A stretch of 64,000 nt of DNA from Kiloniellales bacterium (GCA_028280455.1 JANQLT010000030.1:62001-126000), one strand, 5' to 3'; positions 8,044-17,247 are shown, numbered from the stretch's first letter. Notes: generated by a model from the sequence alone, not told the origin. Program-made: numbers and translations.

Positions 8044-9945
8044 ATGTGCGGCATCGCCGGATGGCTCTCCTGGCAGCGGCCGCCGGAACGCGCGGCGGTC
8101 GCGGCCATGACCGAGGCCCTGCAGCACCGCGGGCCGGACGGCGGCGCGGTCGAGGCGCTCGGCCCCGTCGTGCTCGGCCACCGGCGCCTGGCGATCATCG
8201 ACCCGCGGCCCGAGAGCGACCAGCCTTTCGCCGACCCGCCGCGGCGCTGCTGGCTGAGCTTCAACGGCGAGATCTACAACTTCCGCGACCTGCGGCGCGA
8301 TCTCGAGGCGCGCGGCGTCGCCTTCCGCACGCAAGGCGACACCGAGGTCGTGCTCGAGGCCTACAAGGCCTGGGGCGAGTCCTTCGTCGAGCGGCTGGTC
8401 GGCCAGTTCGCCCTGGCGATCTGGGACGCCGGGCAGGACCGCTTGCTGCTGGCCCGCGACCGCGCCGGCGAGAAGCCGCTGTTCTACCAGTGGCTCGACG
8501 ACGGCGGCCTGGTCTTCGCCTCGGAGCCGGGCGCCCTGCGCCGGCATCCCGCGGTCGACCGCGCCATCGATCCGCTGGCGCTGGCCGAGTACCTGGCGCT
8601 CAACTACGGCATCGGCGCGCGGACCTTGAGCCCCTCGGTGAAGCGCCTGCCGCCGGCCCATGTCATGACCGTCGAGCGCGACCGGCCGCCGCGCCTCGAG
8701 CGCTATTGGGACCCGGCCGGCGCCTTTCGCAACAAGCGGGCTTTCGCCTCCGAGGCCGCGGCGGCCGAGGAGCTGAACGCCCTGCTCGACCAGGCCGTCG
8801 CCGGCCAGATGATCAGCGACGTGCCGCTCGGCGCCTTCCTCTCCGGCGGCATCGACTCCTCGGCGGTGGTCGCCTCGATGACGCGGCTGCGGCCGCCGGC
8901 CGAGGTGCAGTCCTTCTCCATGGGCTTCACCGAGAAGAGCTACAGCGAGCTGGCCGAGGCCGAGCGCGCCGCCAAGCATCTCGGGGTCGACCACCGCGAC
9001 CGCCTGGTCTCGCCCGAGCCGGCCCAGGTCATGACCGCCCTGGTCCGCGCGGCCGACGAGCCCCTGGCCGACAGCTCGGCGGTGCCGATGTACTACCTGG
9101 CGGCCCACGCCCGGGAATCGGTGACGGTGGTGCTCTCCGGCGACGGCGGTGACGAGTGCTTCGCCGGCTACGAGACCTATCTGGCCGACCGGCTGCATGC
9201 CTTGCTCCGCCATCTGCCGCGCGCGGTGACCCGCGGCCTGACCGGCGCCGTCGAGCGGCTCTGGCCGGTCAGCCACGACAAGGTCAGCTTCGACTACAAG
9301 CTGCGCCGCTTCCTGCACGGCCAGGCCCTGCCGCCGCGCGAGGCGCATCTCTCCTGGCGCTCGATCTTCGACCCGGCCGAGCGCCTGGCGCTGATGCAGC
9401 CGGACTGGCGCGCCGCCGTCGCGGCGGCGGCCGACGAACCGCCGGCCGAGGCCCTGCACCACTTCGAGGCCGTGGCCGACTGCCACCCCCTGGACCAGGC
9501 CCTCTATGTCGACTTTATGACCTGGTTGCCGGGCGATATCCTGGTCAAGGTCGACCGCATGACCATGGCCCACTCCCTGGAGGCGCGGGCGCCGTTCCTG
9601 GACCACCGCCTGGTCGAGTTCGCCGCCGCCCTGCCGACCGCCTGGAAGCTCAAGGGACTGCGCATGAAACACCTGCTCAAGCAGAGCCAGCGCGCGCGCC
9701 TGCCGGCCTGGCTGCTGGAGCGGCGCAAGCAGGGCTTCAACGCGCCGATCTCGGGCTGGCTGCAGGGTCCGCTGGGCGAGCTGGCGCGTGACGCTTTGGC
9801 CGCGCCGGCGATGGCCGCCTGGTTCCGGCCGGAAGAGATCGAGCGGCTCTGGGAGGAGCATCGCGCCAAGCGGCGCGACAACGGCCTGCGTCTGCTCTCG
9901 CTGCTGTCGGTGGCGCTCTGGCTGGAGGGACTGCGCGCGTCATGA
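8044..9945 (+). CDS. asnB: Asparagine synthase (glutamine-hydrolysing)
   Basis: 633 residues, full length. The N-terminal Ntn glutaminase has catalytic Cys2 (MCGIAGW), LGHRRLAIID and FNGEIYN. The C-terminal synthetase has the PP-loop LSGGIDSS (about 270) and VVLSGDGGDECFAGYE. It makes asparagine or an amidated analogue from Asp, Gln and ATP. AsnB of this length next to a methyltransferase and a dolichol-phosphate-mannose-type glycosyltransferase is common in polysaccharide and secondary-metabolite loci, so amidation of a sugar or peptide is an alternative to housekeeping asparagine synthesis. It overlaps the next gene by 4 bp. Confidence 0.93.
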   Translation: MCGIAGWLSWQRPPERAAVAAMTEALQHRGPDGGAVEALGPVVLGHRRLAIIDPRPESDQPFADPPRRCWLSFNGEIYNFRDLRRDLEARGVAFRTQGDTEVVLEAYKAWGESFVERLVGQFALAIWDAGQDRLLLARDRAGEKPLFYQWLDDGGLVFASEPGALRRHPAVDRAIDPLALAEYLALNYGIGARTLSPSVKRLPPAHVMTVERDRPPRLERYWDPAGAFRNKRAFASEAAAAEELNALLDQAVAGQMISDVPLGAFLSGGIDSSAVVASMTRLRPPAEVQSFSMGFTEKSYSELAEAERAAKHLGVDHRDRLVSPEPAQVMTALVRAADEPLADSSAVPMYYLAAHARESVTVVLSGDGGDECFAGYETYLADRLHALLRHLPRAVTRGLTGAVERLWPVSHDKVSFDYKLRRFLHGQALPPREAHLSWRSIFDPAERLALMQPDWRAAVAAAADEPPAEALHHFEAVADCHPLDQALYVDFMTWLPGDILVKVDRMTMAHSLEARAPFLDHRLVEFAAALPTAWKLKGLRMKHLLKQSQRARLPAWLLERRKQGFNAPISGWLQGPLGELARDALAAPAMAAWFRPEEIERLWEEHRAKRRDNGLRLLSLLSVALWLEGLRAS

Positions 9946-10649
9946 CCGCGGCCAGCGACGAGACCTATTCCTCGGCGATCGCCGAGGCGCAGAACTACAC
10001 CGCCTGGGTGGTCGAGGCCTTCCGGCCCTACTACGGCCAGCGCCTGCTCGAGGTCGGGCTCGGTCACGGCGGCTACCGCGCGGCGCTGCCGGCGCTGGAG
10101 CGCTACGTCGGCGTCGACATCGATCCGGCGGCGATCGAGGCCATGCGCCGCCGCCATCCGGGCGACCGCTTCCTGGCCGGCGACATCACCGACCCCGGCC
10201 TGGCCGGCGCGCTCGCCGAGGAGCGGCTGGACAGCGTGCTCTGCGTCAACGTGCTGGAGCACGTCGAAGAGGACCAGCGGGCCGTCGCCACCCTGCTCGG
10301 CGCCCTGCAGCCGGGCGGCCACCTGCTGCTCTTCGTGCCGGCCTTCGGCGCCCTCTACAACGACCTGGACCGCATGGCCGGCCATATCCGCCGCTATCGC
10401 CGCAACGACCTGCAACGCCTGTTGCCGGGCGAGGGCGCAGCGCTGGTCGAGGCGCGCTACTTCAACGCGGTCGGCGGGCTCGGCTGGTGGCTCAACGGCT
10501 TCGCCCGCCACCGCTCGCTGAACGACGAGGGCGTCAACCGGCAGATCGAGGTCTTCGACCGCTACGTGCTGCCGGTCTCGCGGAGGCTCGACCCGCTGGT
10601 CCGCTGGGCCTTCGGCCAGTCCCTGGTCGCCGTGGTGCGCAAGCGATGA
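9942..10649 (+). CDS. Class I SAM-dependent methyltransferase
   Basis: 235 residues. SAM-binding motifs: RLLEVGLGHGGYRAAL (about 34-49), YVGVDIDP, FLAGDITDP, SVLCVNVLEHVEEDQRAV and LQPGGHLLLFVPAF. The NVLEHVEED stretch and the RRYRRNDL segment are typical of methyltransferases next to sugar transferases in surface-glycan clusters. Starts by ATGA overlap with asnB and ends by ATGA overlap with the glycosyltransferase, so the three are translationally coupled. The methyl acceptor is unknown. Confidence 0.85.
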   Translation: MTAASDETYSSAIAEAQNYTAWVVEAFRPYYGQRLLEVGLGHGGYRAALPALERYVGVDIDPAAIEAMRRRHPGDRFLAGDITDPGLAGALAEERLDSVLCVNVLEHVEEDQRAVATLLGALQPGGHLLLFVPAFGALYNDLDRMAGHIRRYRRNDLQRLLPGEGAALVEARYFNAVGGLGWWLNGFARHRSLNDEGVNRQIEVFDRYVLPVSRRLDPLVRWAFGQSLVAVVRKR

Positions 10650-11506
10650 TCTCCATCGTCATCCCGGCCTACAACGAAGGCGGTGCCATCGTCGGCACCA
10701 TCGCCGCCCTGCGCGACACGGTCGAGCGCGCCGGCCTCGAGTCGGTCGAGATCCTGGTGGTCGACGACGGCTCCTCGGACGAGACCGCCGCCTTCGCCGA
10801 GTCCGAAGGCGCGCGCGTGATCCGCCATCCGATCAACGTGGGCTACGGCCGGGCGCTCAAGTCCGGGATCCAGGCGGCGCGCCACGACACCATCGTCATC
10901 ATGGACGCCGACCTGACCTATCCGGCGGAGGCGATCCCGCGCCTGCTGGAAGAATACCGCAAGGGCTTCGACATGGTGGTCGGCGCGCGGCGCGGCGCCC
11001 ACGTCAACACGACGCCCTTCAAGGGGCCGCTGCGCCGGCTGCTCAAGGCCATGGTCGAGTTCGTCGCCGAGCGGCCGATCCCCGACGTCAACTCGGGCCT
11101 CCGGGTGTTCAGCAAGGCGACCATCGAGGGCTACCTGAAGCACCTCTGCGACACCTTCAGCTTCACCACCTCGCTGACCCTGGCCTACATGCTGACCGGC
11201 CGCTTCGTCGGCTACCTGCCGATCGCCTATCACGAGCGGGTCGGCCGGACCAAGGTGCGCATGCTCTGGGATTCCCTGCGCACCCTGCAGTACATCGCCC
11301 AGGCGGTGATCTACTACAACCCGCTCAAGCTCTTCGTCCTGGTCAGCGGCCTCTTCGTGGTCTTCTCGCTGGTCAGCTTCCTGGTCGGCGCGATCACCAC
11401 GATCGCCGCCTTCTACTACTTCGGCATCATCGGCATCCTGATGGCTTTCATCATGTTCGGCATCGGGCTGCTGGCCGACCTGCTGCGCCAGATCATGGCC
11501 AAGTGA
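10646..11506 (+). CDS. Family 2 glycosyltransferase, DPM1/DPG-type
   Basis: 286 residues. GT-A fold: ISIVIPAYNEGGAIVGTI at the N-terminus, LVVDDGSSDET, VGYGRALKSGI, and the DxD-type IVIMDADLTYPAE (about 91-103). Two C-terminal membrane segments (LFVLVSGLFVVFSLVSFLVGAI and a following IGILMAFIMFGIGLLADLL) anchor it. This layout is that of polyprenyl-phosphate mannosyl/glucosyltransferases that load a lipid carrier with one sugar at the inner membrane. The start ATG lies inside the stop of the methyltransferase. The next gene's GTG overlaps its stop. Confidence 0.88.
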   Translation: MISIVIPAYNEGGAIVGTIAALRDTVERAGLESVEILVVDDGSSDETAAFAESEGARVIRHPINVGYGRALKSGIQAARHDTIVIMDADLTYPAEAIPRLLEEYRKGFDMVVGARRGAHVNTTPFKGPLRRLLKAMVEFVAERPIPDVNSGLRVFSKATIEGYLKHLCDTFSFTTSLTLAYMLTGRFVGYLPIAYHERVGRTKVRMLWDSLRTLQYIAQAVIYYNPLKLFVLVSGLFVVFSLVSFLVGAITTIAAFYYFGIIGILMAFIMFGIGLLADLLRQIMAK

Positions 11507-11991
11507 CCGCCGTGCCGGCGCGCGCCCTCGACCATTGGGACGAGCGCTTCCTGGCCCTGGCGGCGCACATCGCCGGCTGGTCGAAGGACCCCAGCACCAA
11601 GGTCGGCTGCGTCATCGCCAGCGCCGACCGGCGGGTGGTCTCGACCGGCTTCAACGGCCTGCCGAGCGGCGTCGAGGACAGCATCGAGCGCCTCAGCGAC
11701 CGCGACCTCAAGTACGAGATGACCATCCACGCCGAGCGCAACGCCATCATCAACGCCCGGCGCGACCTGACCGGCTGCCGGCTCTACGTCACCCTGCAGC
11801 CTTGCAGCGTCTGCGCCGCCATGATCATCCAGGCCGGCATCGCCGAGGTGATCGCCCCGCCCTGCACGGACCCCCGGCTCGCCGAGACCTTCAACCTGGC
11901 CCTGACCGAACAGATGCTCGCCGAAGCCGGCGTCGCGCTGCAAAGCCTGGCGCTGGACCACTCACCAGGGCCGCAAGGCCACGGCGGTTGA
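11503..11991 (+). CDS. dCMP deaminase-family protein
   Basis: 162 residues, GTG start overlapping the previous stop (GTGA). Zinc deaminase motifs: HAERNAI (catalytic His and Glu) and PCSVCAAMI (two Cys ligands). DPSTKVGCVI and the STGFNGLP segment match the deoxycytidylate/ComEB-like deaminases, which give dUMP from dCMP. Within a glycan-type operon it may act on another nucleotide. It ends the asnB operon. A 207-bp gap follows before the MttB genes. Confidence 0.85.
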   Translation: MTAVPARALDHWDERFLALAAHIAGWSKDPSTKVGCVIASADRRVVSTGFNGLPSGVEDSIERLSDRDLKYEMTIHAERNAIINARRDLTGCRLYVTLQPCSVCAAMIIQAGIAEVIAPPCTDPRLAETFNLALTEQMLAEAGVALQSLALDHSPGPQGHGG

Positions 11992-12198
11992 TACAAACCA
12001 AAGCGCTACAAACTGGGCCGTTGAGGCCCCGCGCCCCCATGGGCGCGAAGCCTAGGGCGCGGATGCGCCCGCCCGGCGTCTGAGGGCCTTCACGAAAAAT
12101 GCCGCTACCGTGCTAGTGGGGGGCGGGTAGCCATCAGTGCCGGGGGGCGTGGGGCCGCTAGGCTTCGCGGCGGTGCCGAGGGATGGGGAGGCGAATCG

Positions 12199-13746
12199 AT
12201 GGCGCAGGCGAGGCGCCGACGCCGGGCCGAGCGCCCGCGCGGGGGCGGGGCGGCGATTCCGCGGCTGCCCTGGCGCAAGCTGCGCAATCCCTTGCCGCCC
12301 ATCGAGGTGCTCAGCGCCGACCAGGTCGAGGCGATCCACGAGGCTTCGCTGCAGGTCCTGGCCCGCGCCGGCATGAAGGTGACCGACGACGAGGCCCGGG
12401 CCCTGCTGCGGTCCGCCGGTGCCGAGGTCGACGAGGCCGAGCAGATGGTCCGCTTCGATCCCGGCCTGGTCGAGGAGAGTGTCGCCAAGGCGCCGGCCGA
12501 GTTCACGATACGGGCGCGGAACCCCGCGAAGAACGCCACCATCGGCGGCAACCATGTCAACTTCGCGCCGGTCGGCGGGCCCTCCTTCGTCTCCGACCTG
12601 GACCGCGGCCGGCGCGCCGGCACCCTGGCCGAGCTGGCCGACTTCATGAAGCTGGTGCAGTGCTTCGACGTGATCTCGGTGGCCGGCGTCAGTCCCTTCG
12701 AGCCGCTCGACCTGCCGCCCCAGACCCGCCACCTCGACACCTACGAGGCCGTGCTTCGCTGGACCGACAAGGTCTGGAGCACCTGGCTGCTGGGTGCCGG
12801 CCGGGCGCGCGACGGGATCGCGATGGCCGCCATCGTCCACGGCCTGACCCCGGAGCAGGTCGCCGCGCAGCCGCTGACCTACGGCAACATCAACACCAAC
12901 TCGCCGCGCCTGATCGACGGGCCCATGGCCCAGGGCGCCATGACCTTCGCCCGGGCGCGCCAACCAGTGATCGTCACGCCCTTCACCCTGGCCGGCGCGA
13001 TGGCCCCGGCCACCGTCGCCGGTGCCCTGGTCGAGCAGAACGCCGAGGCCCTGGCGGGCATCACGCTCGTGCAAGTGGCCAGCCCCGGCGCGCCGGTGAT
13101 CTACGGCGGCTTCACCTCGAACGTCGACATGAAGACCGGCGCCCCCGCCTTCGGCACGCCCGAGCAGACCCAGGCGGCGCAGGCGACCGGCCAGCTCTGC
13201 CGGCGCTACGGCCTGCCCTACCGCTCCTCCAACACCAACGCCTCGAACTGCGCCGACGCCCAGGCGGCCTACGAGAGCGAGATGTCGCTCTGGGGCGCGG
13301 TCATGGGCCACGCCAACCTGATCTTCCATTCCGCCGGCTGGCTCGAGGGCGGCCTGACCGCCTCCTTCGAGAAGCTGATCATCGACGTCGAGATGCTGCA
13401 GATGCTGAGCGAGTACCTGCAGCCGGTCGTGGTCGACGAAGACACGCTCGCGGTCGAGGCCATCGCCGGGGTGCCGCCGGCCGGCCACTACTTCGGCGAG
13501 GCCCACACCCTGGCGCGCTACGAGACGGCCTTCTACAGCCCGCTGGTCTCCGACTGGCGCAACTTCGAGACCTGGAGCGAGGACGGCGGCCGCGACGCGG
13601 CGCAGCGCGCCAACGCCATCTGGAAGCAGCTCCTAAAGGACTACGAGCCGCCACCACTCGACCCGGCCGTCGACGAAGAGCTCACCGCCTATGTCGCCAA
13701 GCGCAAGGAAGCGATCGGGACCAGTGACGATGCCGTCGATCGCTAG
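12199..13746 (+). CDS. Trimethylamine methyltransferase (MttB) family protein, copy 1
   Basis: 515 residues, ATG preceded by GGGGAGG. This is an MttB-superfamily (COG5598) TIM-barrel methyltransferase: LSADQVEAIHEASLQVLARAGMKV at the N-terminus, GGNHVNFAPVGGPSFVSDLDRGRR, YGNINTNSPRLIDGPM, SNTNASNCADAQAAYES and HSAGWLEGGLTASFEK. Archaeal MttB carries pyrrolysine at an in-frame UAG. Here the frame is read through with no internal stop, so this belongs to the non-Pyl branch, whose characterised members demethylate quaternary amines such as glycine betaine and pass the methyl group to a corrinoid protein. No corrinoid protein or RamA-like activator is nearby. The N-terminal 20 residues are Arg-rich and probably disordered. 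Confidence 0.88.
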   Translation: MAQARRRRRAERPRGGGAAIPRLPWRKLRNPLPPIEVLSADQVEAIHEASLQVLARAGMKVTDDEARALLRSAGAEVDEAEQMVRFDPGLVEESVAKAPAEFTIRARNPAKNATIGGNHVNFAPVGGPSFVSDLDRGRRAGTLAELADFMKLVQCFDVISVAGVSPFEPLDLPPQTRHLDTYEAVLRWTDKVWSTWLLGAGRARDGIAMAAIVHGLTPEQVAAQPLTYGNINTNSPRLIDGPMAQGAMTFARARQPVIVTPFTLAGAMAPATVAGALVEQNAEALAGITLVQVASPGAPVIYGGFTSNVDMKTGAPAFGTPEQTQAAQATGQLCRRYGLPYRSSNTNASNCADAQAAYESEMSLWGAVMGHANLIFHSAGWLEGGLTASFEKLIIDVEMLQMLSEYLQPVVVDEDTLAVEAIAGVPPAGHYFGEAHTLARYETAFYSPLVSDWRNFETWSEDGGRDAAQRANAIWKQLLKDYEPPPLDPAVDEELTAYVAKRKEAIGTSDDAVDR

Positions 13747-13765
13747 ACCCTCTTCATCTCGGACG

Positions 13766-13841
13766 GCACCGGCCCGCTCCCCCTCCCGGCCAGCCAATGG
13801 GATACTGCCGCGGGTGGCCGGGAGGGGGAGCGGGCCGGTGC
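13766..13841. repeat. Large palindromic repeat, copy 1 (27-bp arms)
   Basis: A perfect 27-bp inverted repeat (13766-13792 with 13815-13841) around a 22-base centre containing GGATACTGCCG. The same arms and centre recur at 28569-28650, so this is a dispersed element rather than a simple terminator. It fills the gap between the two mttB homologues. The right arm contains GGAGGGGGAG, the only ribosome-binding-like sequence before the second gene, and the hairpin would bury it. Confidence 0.85.
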
Positions 13842-13851
13842 GAGACGCCGC

Positions 13852-15438
13852 ATGAGCGGCGGGCCTGCCAGAGGCAGGCGACGCGGCCGCGAGCGCTCCA
13901 GCGCCGGGCAACGGCGTGAAGCGCTGCGTGCCGGTGGCGGCACTGCGACGCTGCCGCAACGGCCCTGGAAGACCCTCCGCAACACCCGCCCGCCGCTGGA
14001 AGTCCTGAGTGCCGACCAGCTCGAGGCCATCCACCGCGCCTCGCTGCGCGTGCTCGCCGAGGCCGGCATCAAGGTCACCGACGCGGAGGCCCGCTCGCTC
14101 TACAAGGGCCTCGGCGCCGAGGTCGACGAGGCCGAGGAGATGGTCCGCTTCGACCCGGCCCTGATCGAGGCGCAGGTCGCGCTGGCGCCGGCCGAGGTGA
14201 CGATCGAGGCGCGCAACCCGGCGCGCTCGGTCACCCTCGGCGGCAACCACGTCAGCTTCCAGAGCGTCAGCGGCCCGGCCTTCGTCTCCGACCTGGCGAA
14301 GGGCCGGCGCGCCGGCACCTACGCCGAGCTCTGCGACTTCGTGCGCCTGGTGCAGCAGCTCGACTGCCTGCACCTGGCCAGCAGCGCGCCCCTGGCCTCG
14401 CTCGACCTGCCGGCGCAGAGCCGCCACCTGCACGGCTACTACGCCTGCGCCCGCTACACGGACAAGGCCTGGAACGCCTCGCTGCTCGGCCGCGGCCGGG
14501 CGCGCGACGCCATCGAGATGGCCGCCATCGCCCGCGGCCGGACGGCCGAGGAAGCCGCCGGCACGCCCATGGTCCACGGCAACATCAACAGCAACTCGCC
14601 GCGCCTGCTCGACGGGCCCATGGCCCAGGGCGCCCTCGAGTTCGCCCGCCACGGCCAGGTCGTGGTGGTGACGCCCTTCACCCTGCTCGGTGCCATGGCA
14701 CCCTCGACCCTGGCGGGCGCGCTGGTCCAGCAGAACGCCGAGGCCCTGGCCATGGTCGCCCTGGTGCAGGCCGCGGCGCCGGGCGGCCCGGTGGTCTACG
14801 GCGGCTTCACCTCCAACGTCGACATGAAGTCGGGCGCGCCTGCGTTTGGCACGCCGGAGTACACCAAGGCCGTGCACGCCACCGGCCAGCTCTGCCGCCG
14901 CTACGGCCTGCCCTACCGCTCCTCCAACACCAATGCCTCGAATTGCGTCGACGCCCAGGCGGCCTACGAGAGCGCCATGTCGCTCTGGGGCGTGGTCATG
15001 GGTCACGTCAACCTGGTCAACCACGCGGCCGGCTGGCTCGAGGGCGGCCTGGTCTGCTCCTTCGAGAAGCTGATCCTCGACGCCGAGATGATCCAGCTCA
15101 TGTCCGCCTACCTCGACCCCCTGCCGGTCGACCCGGACAGCCTCGCGGTCGAGGCCATCGTCGAGACCCCACCCGCCGGCCACTACTTCGGCTCGGCCCA
15201 CACGCTCGCCCGCTACGAGACCGCCTTCTACGAGCCGATCCTCTCCGACTGGCGCAACTTCGAGACTTGGAACGAAGACGGCGCCAAGACCGCCGCCGAA
15301 CGCGCCCACGCGATCTGGCAGCAATTGCTCGCGGCGTACGAGCCGCCGCCGATGGACCCGGCCATCGACGAGGCGCTCAAGGCCTACATCGCCAAGCGTG
15401 AGGAGGAGCTGCAGAGCGCGGATGCGATTGAAAGGTGA
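13852..15438 (+). CDS. Trimethylamine methyltransferase (MttB) family protein, copy 2
   Basis: 528 residues, a tandem paralogue of the preceding gene with the same motifs (LSADQLEAIHRASLRVLAEAGIKV, GNINSNSPRLLDGPM, SNTNASNCVDAQAAYES, AAGWLEGGLVCSFEK) and the same ending (YEPPPMDPAIDEALKAYIAKR). There is no internal UAG, so it is non-pyrrolysine. The copies differ at many positions, so this is not a recent duplication; they may act on different methylamines or as a heteromer. The Arg/Gly-rich leader (about 35 residues) has no alternative ATG, so the start at 13852 is taken although the only purine-rich site lies in the upstream hairpin. Confidence 0.87.
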   Translation: MSGGPARGRRRGRERSSAGQRREALRAGGGTATLPQRPWKTLRNTRPPLEVLSADQLEAIHRASLRVLAEAGIKVTDAEARSLYKGLGAEVDEAEEMVRFDPALIEAQVALAPAEVTIEARNPARSVTLGGNHVSFQSVSGPAFVSDLAKGRRAGTYAELCDFVRLVQQLDCLHLASSAPLASLDLPAQSRHLHGYYACARYTDKAWNASLLGRGRARDAIEMAAIARGRTAEEAAGTPMVHGNINSNSPRLLDGPMAQGALEFARHGQVVVVTPFTLLGAMAPSTLAGALVQQNAEALAMVALVQAAAPGGPVVYGGFTSNVDMKSGAPAFGTPEYTKAVHATGQLCRRYGLPYRSSNTNASNCVDAQAAYESAMSLWGVVMGHVNLVNHAAGWLEGGLVCSFEKLILDAEMIQLMSAYLDPLPVDPDSLAVEAIVETPPAGHYFGSAHTLARYETAFYEPILSDWRNFETWNEDGAKTAAERAHAIWQQLLAAYEPPPMDPAIDEALKAYIAKREEELQSADAIER

Positions 15439-15599
15439 GGGGCGGGTAGAGTAATCGAGGGCGCTCGCAGTCGGTCGACCTTAGCGCGTGCCCTTGCGGC
15501 AATCAGGCGATGCTGATGAATAGTCAAGTCGATAGTGTCGGCGATCCTAGAGGCGACAATACATAGTTCAGGACCAGACCTATATCTCGGATGCTCCCC

Positions 15600-16664
15600 T
15601 TAGAGGCCAACGCCAACTGCTATAGTCATGCCCTCGTCGCCATGTGCAATCAAACTACGCAGCGACCTATTCTTGTCTTGCGATTCTCCCAGTTCCAGTT
15701 CCATTGCCGGACCTAGCATTGATCCATAGGCGTGATACTCGTTGGAAAAACTGCGACTTACGATCCCTCTGATCACGGCGCCTCTTGCACCGAAGATGGG
15801 TGCACCACTCATCTTGCCTGGTATACGGGCATCAAAATCAAAACAAGGGCCGGGCGTCGGAACTTCCATTTGAATATGGTTTTGCGGGAAGGTTCTGATG
15901 ATGTTTCCAACAGAAACATGGAGCTTCAGCTTGAAGTTCTTGTCCTCAATGTCGCCACTCCTTGGGTCTAGTTTTATGTCCGGCATTTCCGCGTATCCCA
16001 ACGCGTAGGCGTCTTCGCCTGGCGAGAAGGGATTCAACGACATATTGAGTGGCTGGTACGCTCTGCCGCCAGGCAGTTCTGGGATCTTGCACACAGCGAC
16101 ATCTGTCAGATGCTCCCAACGGTCTTCTTCATGGAGCAGAGGACTTTGCTTCCACTCTCCCCAATTCCATATGCTCTCGAAAGGGAAGAACCGAAAGCCC
16201 CTATGTAAGGTTGTTCTATTTGTGGGGGTCCAAAAGGGGATTAGAACGCCGAAATTCAATCCATCATGGAGCTCCACCTGTTGCCCATAGCGTACTGCTC
16301 CGTATCCGCCTTCCAAGGGGTCCATGACAACATGTGCCGCGGTCAACAAGTAGCCAGTACAACTGATGACCGATGCAGTGCCAATGCATCTTATCGTTCT
16401 CTGACCTTCTAGCCATGCGACAACAGGAACGACGCTCTGTTGCATCAGAAAATCGGATGGTCCGAAAGTTGTCATCGCATCTTCAATGGAGCAATTGGGC
16501 GTGTCAGTCATGAGCTGTACATTGCCTGAAAGAATAAAATACCGATCATCGGTACCGCTTGCTGAGGAAAGCTCGAGGCCTTTGACGTCACTAATTGCCC
16601 AACGCCCGTCCTCTGCGCGGTTCCAAAGGGTTTTCAAGACAGAGATTGGAAACTGAATCGCCAT
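15600..16664 (-). CDS. Trypsin-like serine protease
   Basis: 354 residues. The chymotrypsin-fold triad can be placed: His111 in LLTAAHVVMD, Asp188 in HLTDVAVCKI and Ser286 in GKMSGAPIFG. The nucleophile region reads MSGAP instead of the usual NSGGP. The rest (GYLLTAAHVV, ALGYAEMP, GAVIRGIVSRSF) follows S1 proteases with a free-standing domain. No signal peptide is evident, so a cytoplasmic role is likely. Base composition is clearly lower in GC than neighbours and codon use is atypical, pointing to horizontal acquisition. No Shine-Dalgarno is visible before the ATG. Partner genes, such as a defence effector, are not adjacent. Confidence 0.75.
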   Translation of the reverse strand: MAIQFPISVLKTLWNRAEDGRWAISDVKGLELSSASGTDDRYFILSGNVQLMTDTPNCSIEDAMTTFGPSDFLMQQSVVPVVAWLEGQRTIRCIGTASVISCTGYLLTAAHVVMDPLEGGYGAVRYGQQVELHDGLNFGVLIPFWTPTNRTTLHRGFRFFPFESIWNWGEWKQSPLLHEEDRWEHLTDVAVCKIPELPGGRAYQPLNMSLNPFSPGEDAYALGYAEMPDIKLDPRSGDIEDKNFKLKLHVSVGNIIRTFPQNHIQMEVPTPGPCFDFDARIPGKMSGAPIFGARGAVIRGIVSRSFSNEYHAYGSMLGPAMELELGESQDKNRSLRSLIAHGDEGMTIAVGVGL

Positions 16665-16875
16665 ATTGGGTGTCTACTACGATTCTCGACCTTGAGTGAA
16701 CAAGAATGCAAATGGGCAGGGGAGAGATGTGGTCGGGTCCAGCAGAGCAACATCTGAGTGGTCTGAGTGAGCCAATTGCAATTGAATCCCAGATTCGGCG
16801 ACAGCATGCAGATGCGATTCAGCGTTAGCGCTGTACCAGGTCCGAACGAAGAACTACTCGAAGCGTGATCAGAGG

Positions 16876-17247
16876 ATGCGTTGGGCCCTTCCCGACCGGG
16901 TTTTCTTCGCTTGCGGCGCCTGCCACATCCTCGCCCATGCCTTCCTCGAGCGCTACGGGACTGCGAGCCACAAAGCGCTCTGGTTCAAACCGGCCTCCGG
17001 CTTCATTGGTAGCCAAATCGTCTTGGCGGGCGAGGGCTGGATCCTCGACTATCGCGGCTACGCCGCGCGCCAGCTCTACCTGGCGCACACCTTCAAGCGC
17101 ACCGCGCAGCGATGGTCCGACTGGACGGCGACGATGCACGATCTGCCGTCGCATGAACAGGGTCAAGTCTTGCATCCTGCATTGCGGTTCGAAGCGAAGC
17201 GCGCAGGCTGCCGAACCGAGATTCCAAGAGACGACCTCTTTGCATGA
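16876..17247 (+). CDS. Conserved-looking hypothetical protein
   Basis: 123 residues. The N-terminus contains CGACHILAHAFLERY, followed by LWFKPASGFIGSQIVLAGEGWILDYRG; Cys and His here could bind a metal. Not assigned to a family. A purine-rich AGAGG sits directly against the ATG, so translation initiation is poor. It lies in the accessory stretch between the protease and the pRiA4b ORF-3 gene. The C-terminal 25 residues look less constrained. Confidence 0.5.
   Translation: MRWALPDRVFFACGACHILAHAFLERYGTASHKALWFKPASGFIGSQIVLAGEGWILDYRGYAARQLYLAHTFKRTAQRWSDWTATMHDLPSHEQGQVLHPALRFEAKRAGCRTEIPRDDLFA

Noticed and set aside
12183-13727. Long Arg/Gly frame overlapping the first mttB homologue
   Set aside because: Shadow of the MttB frame, not coding.
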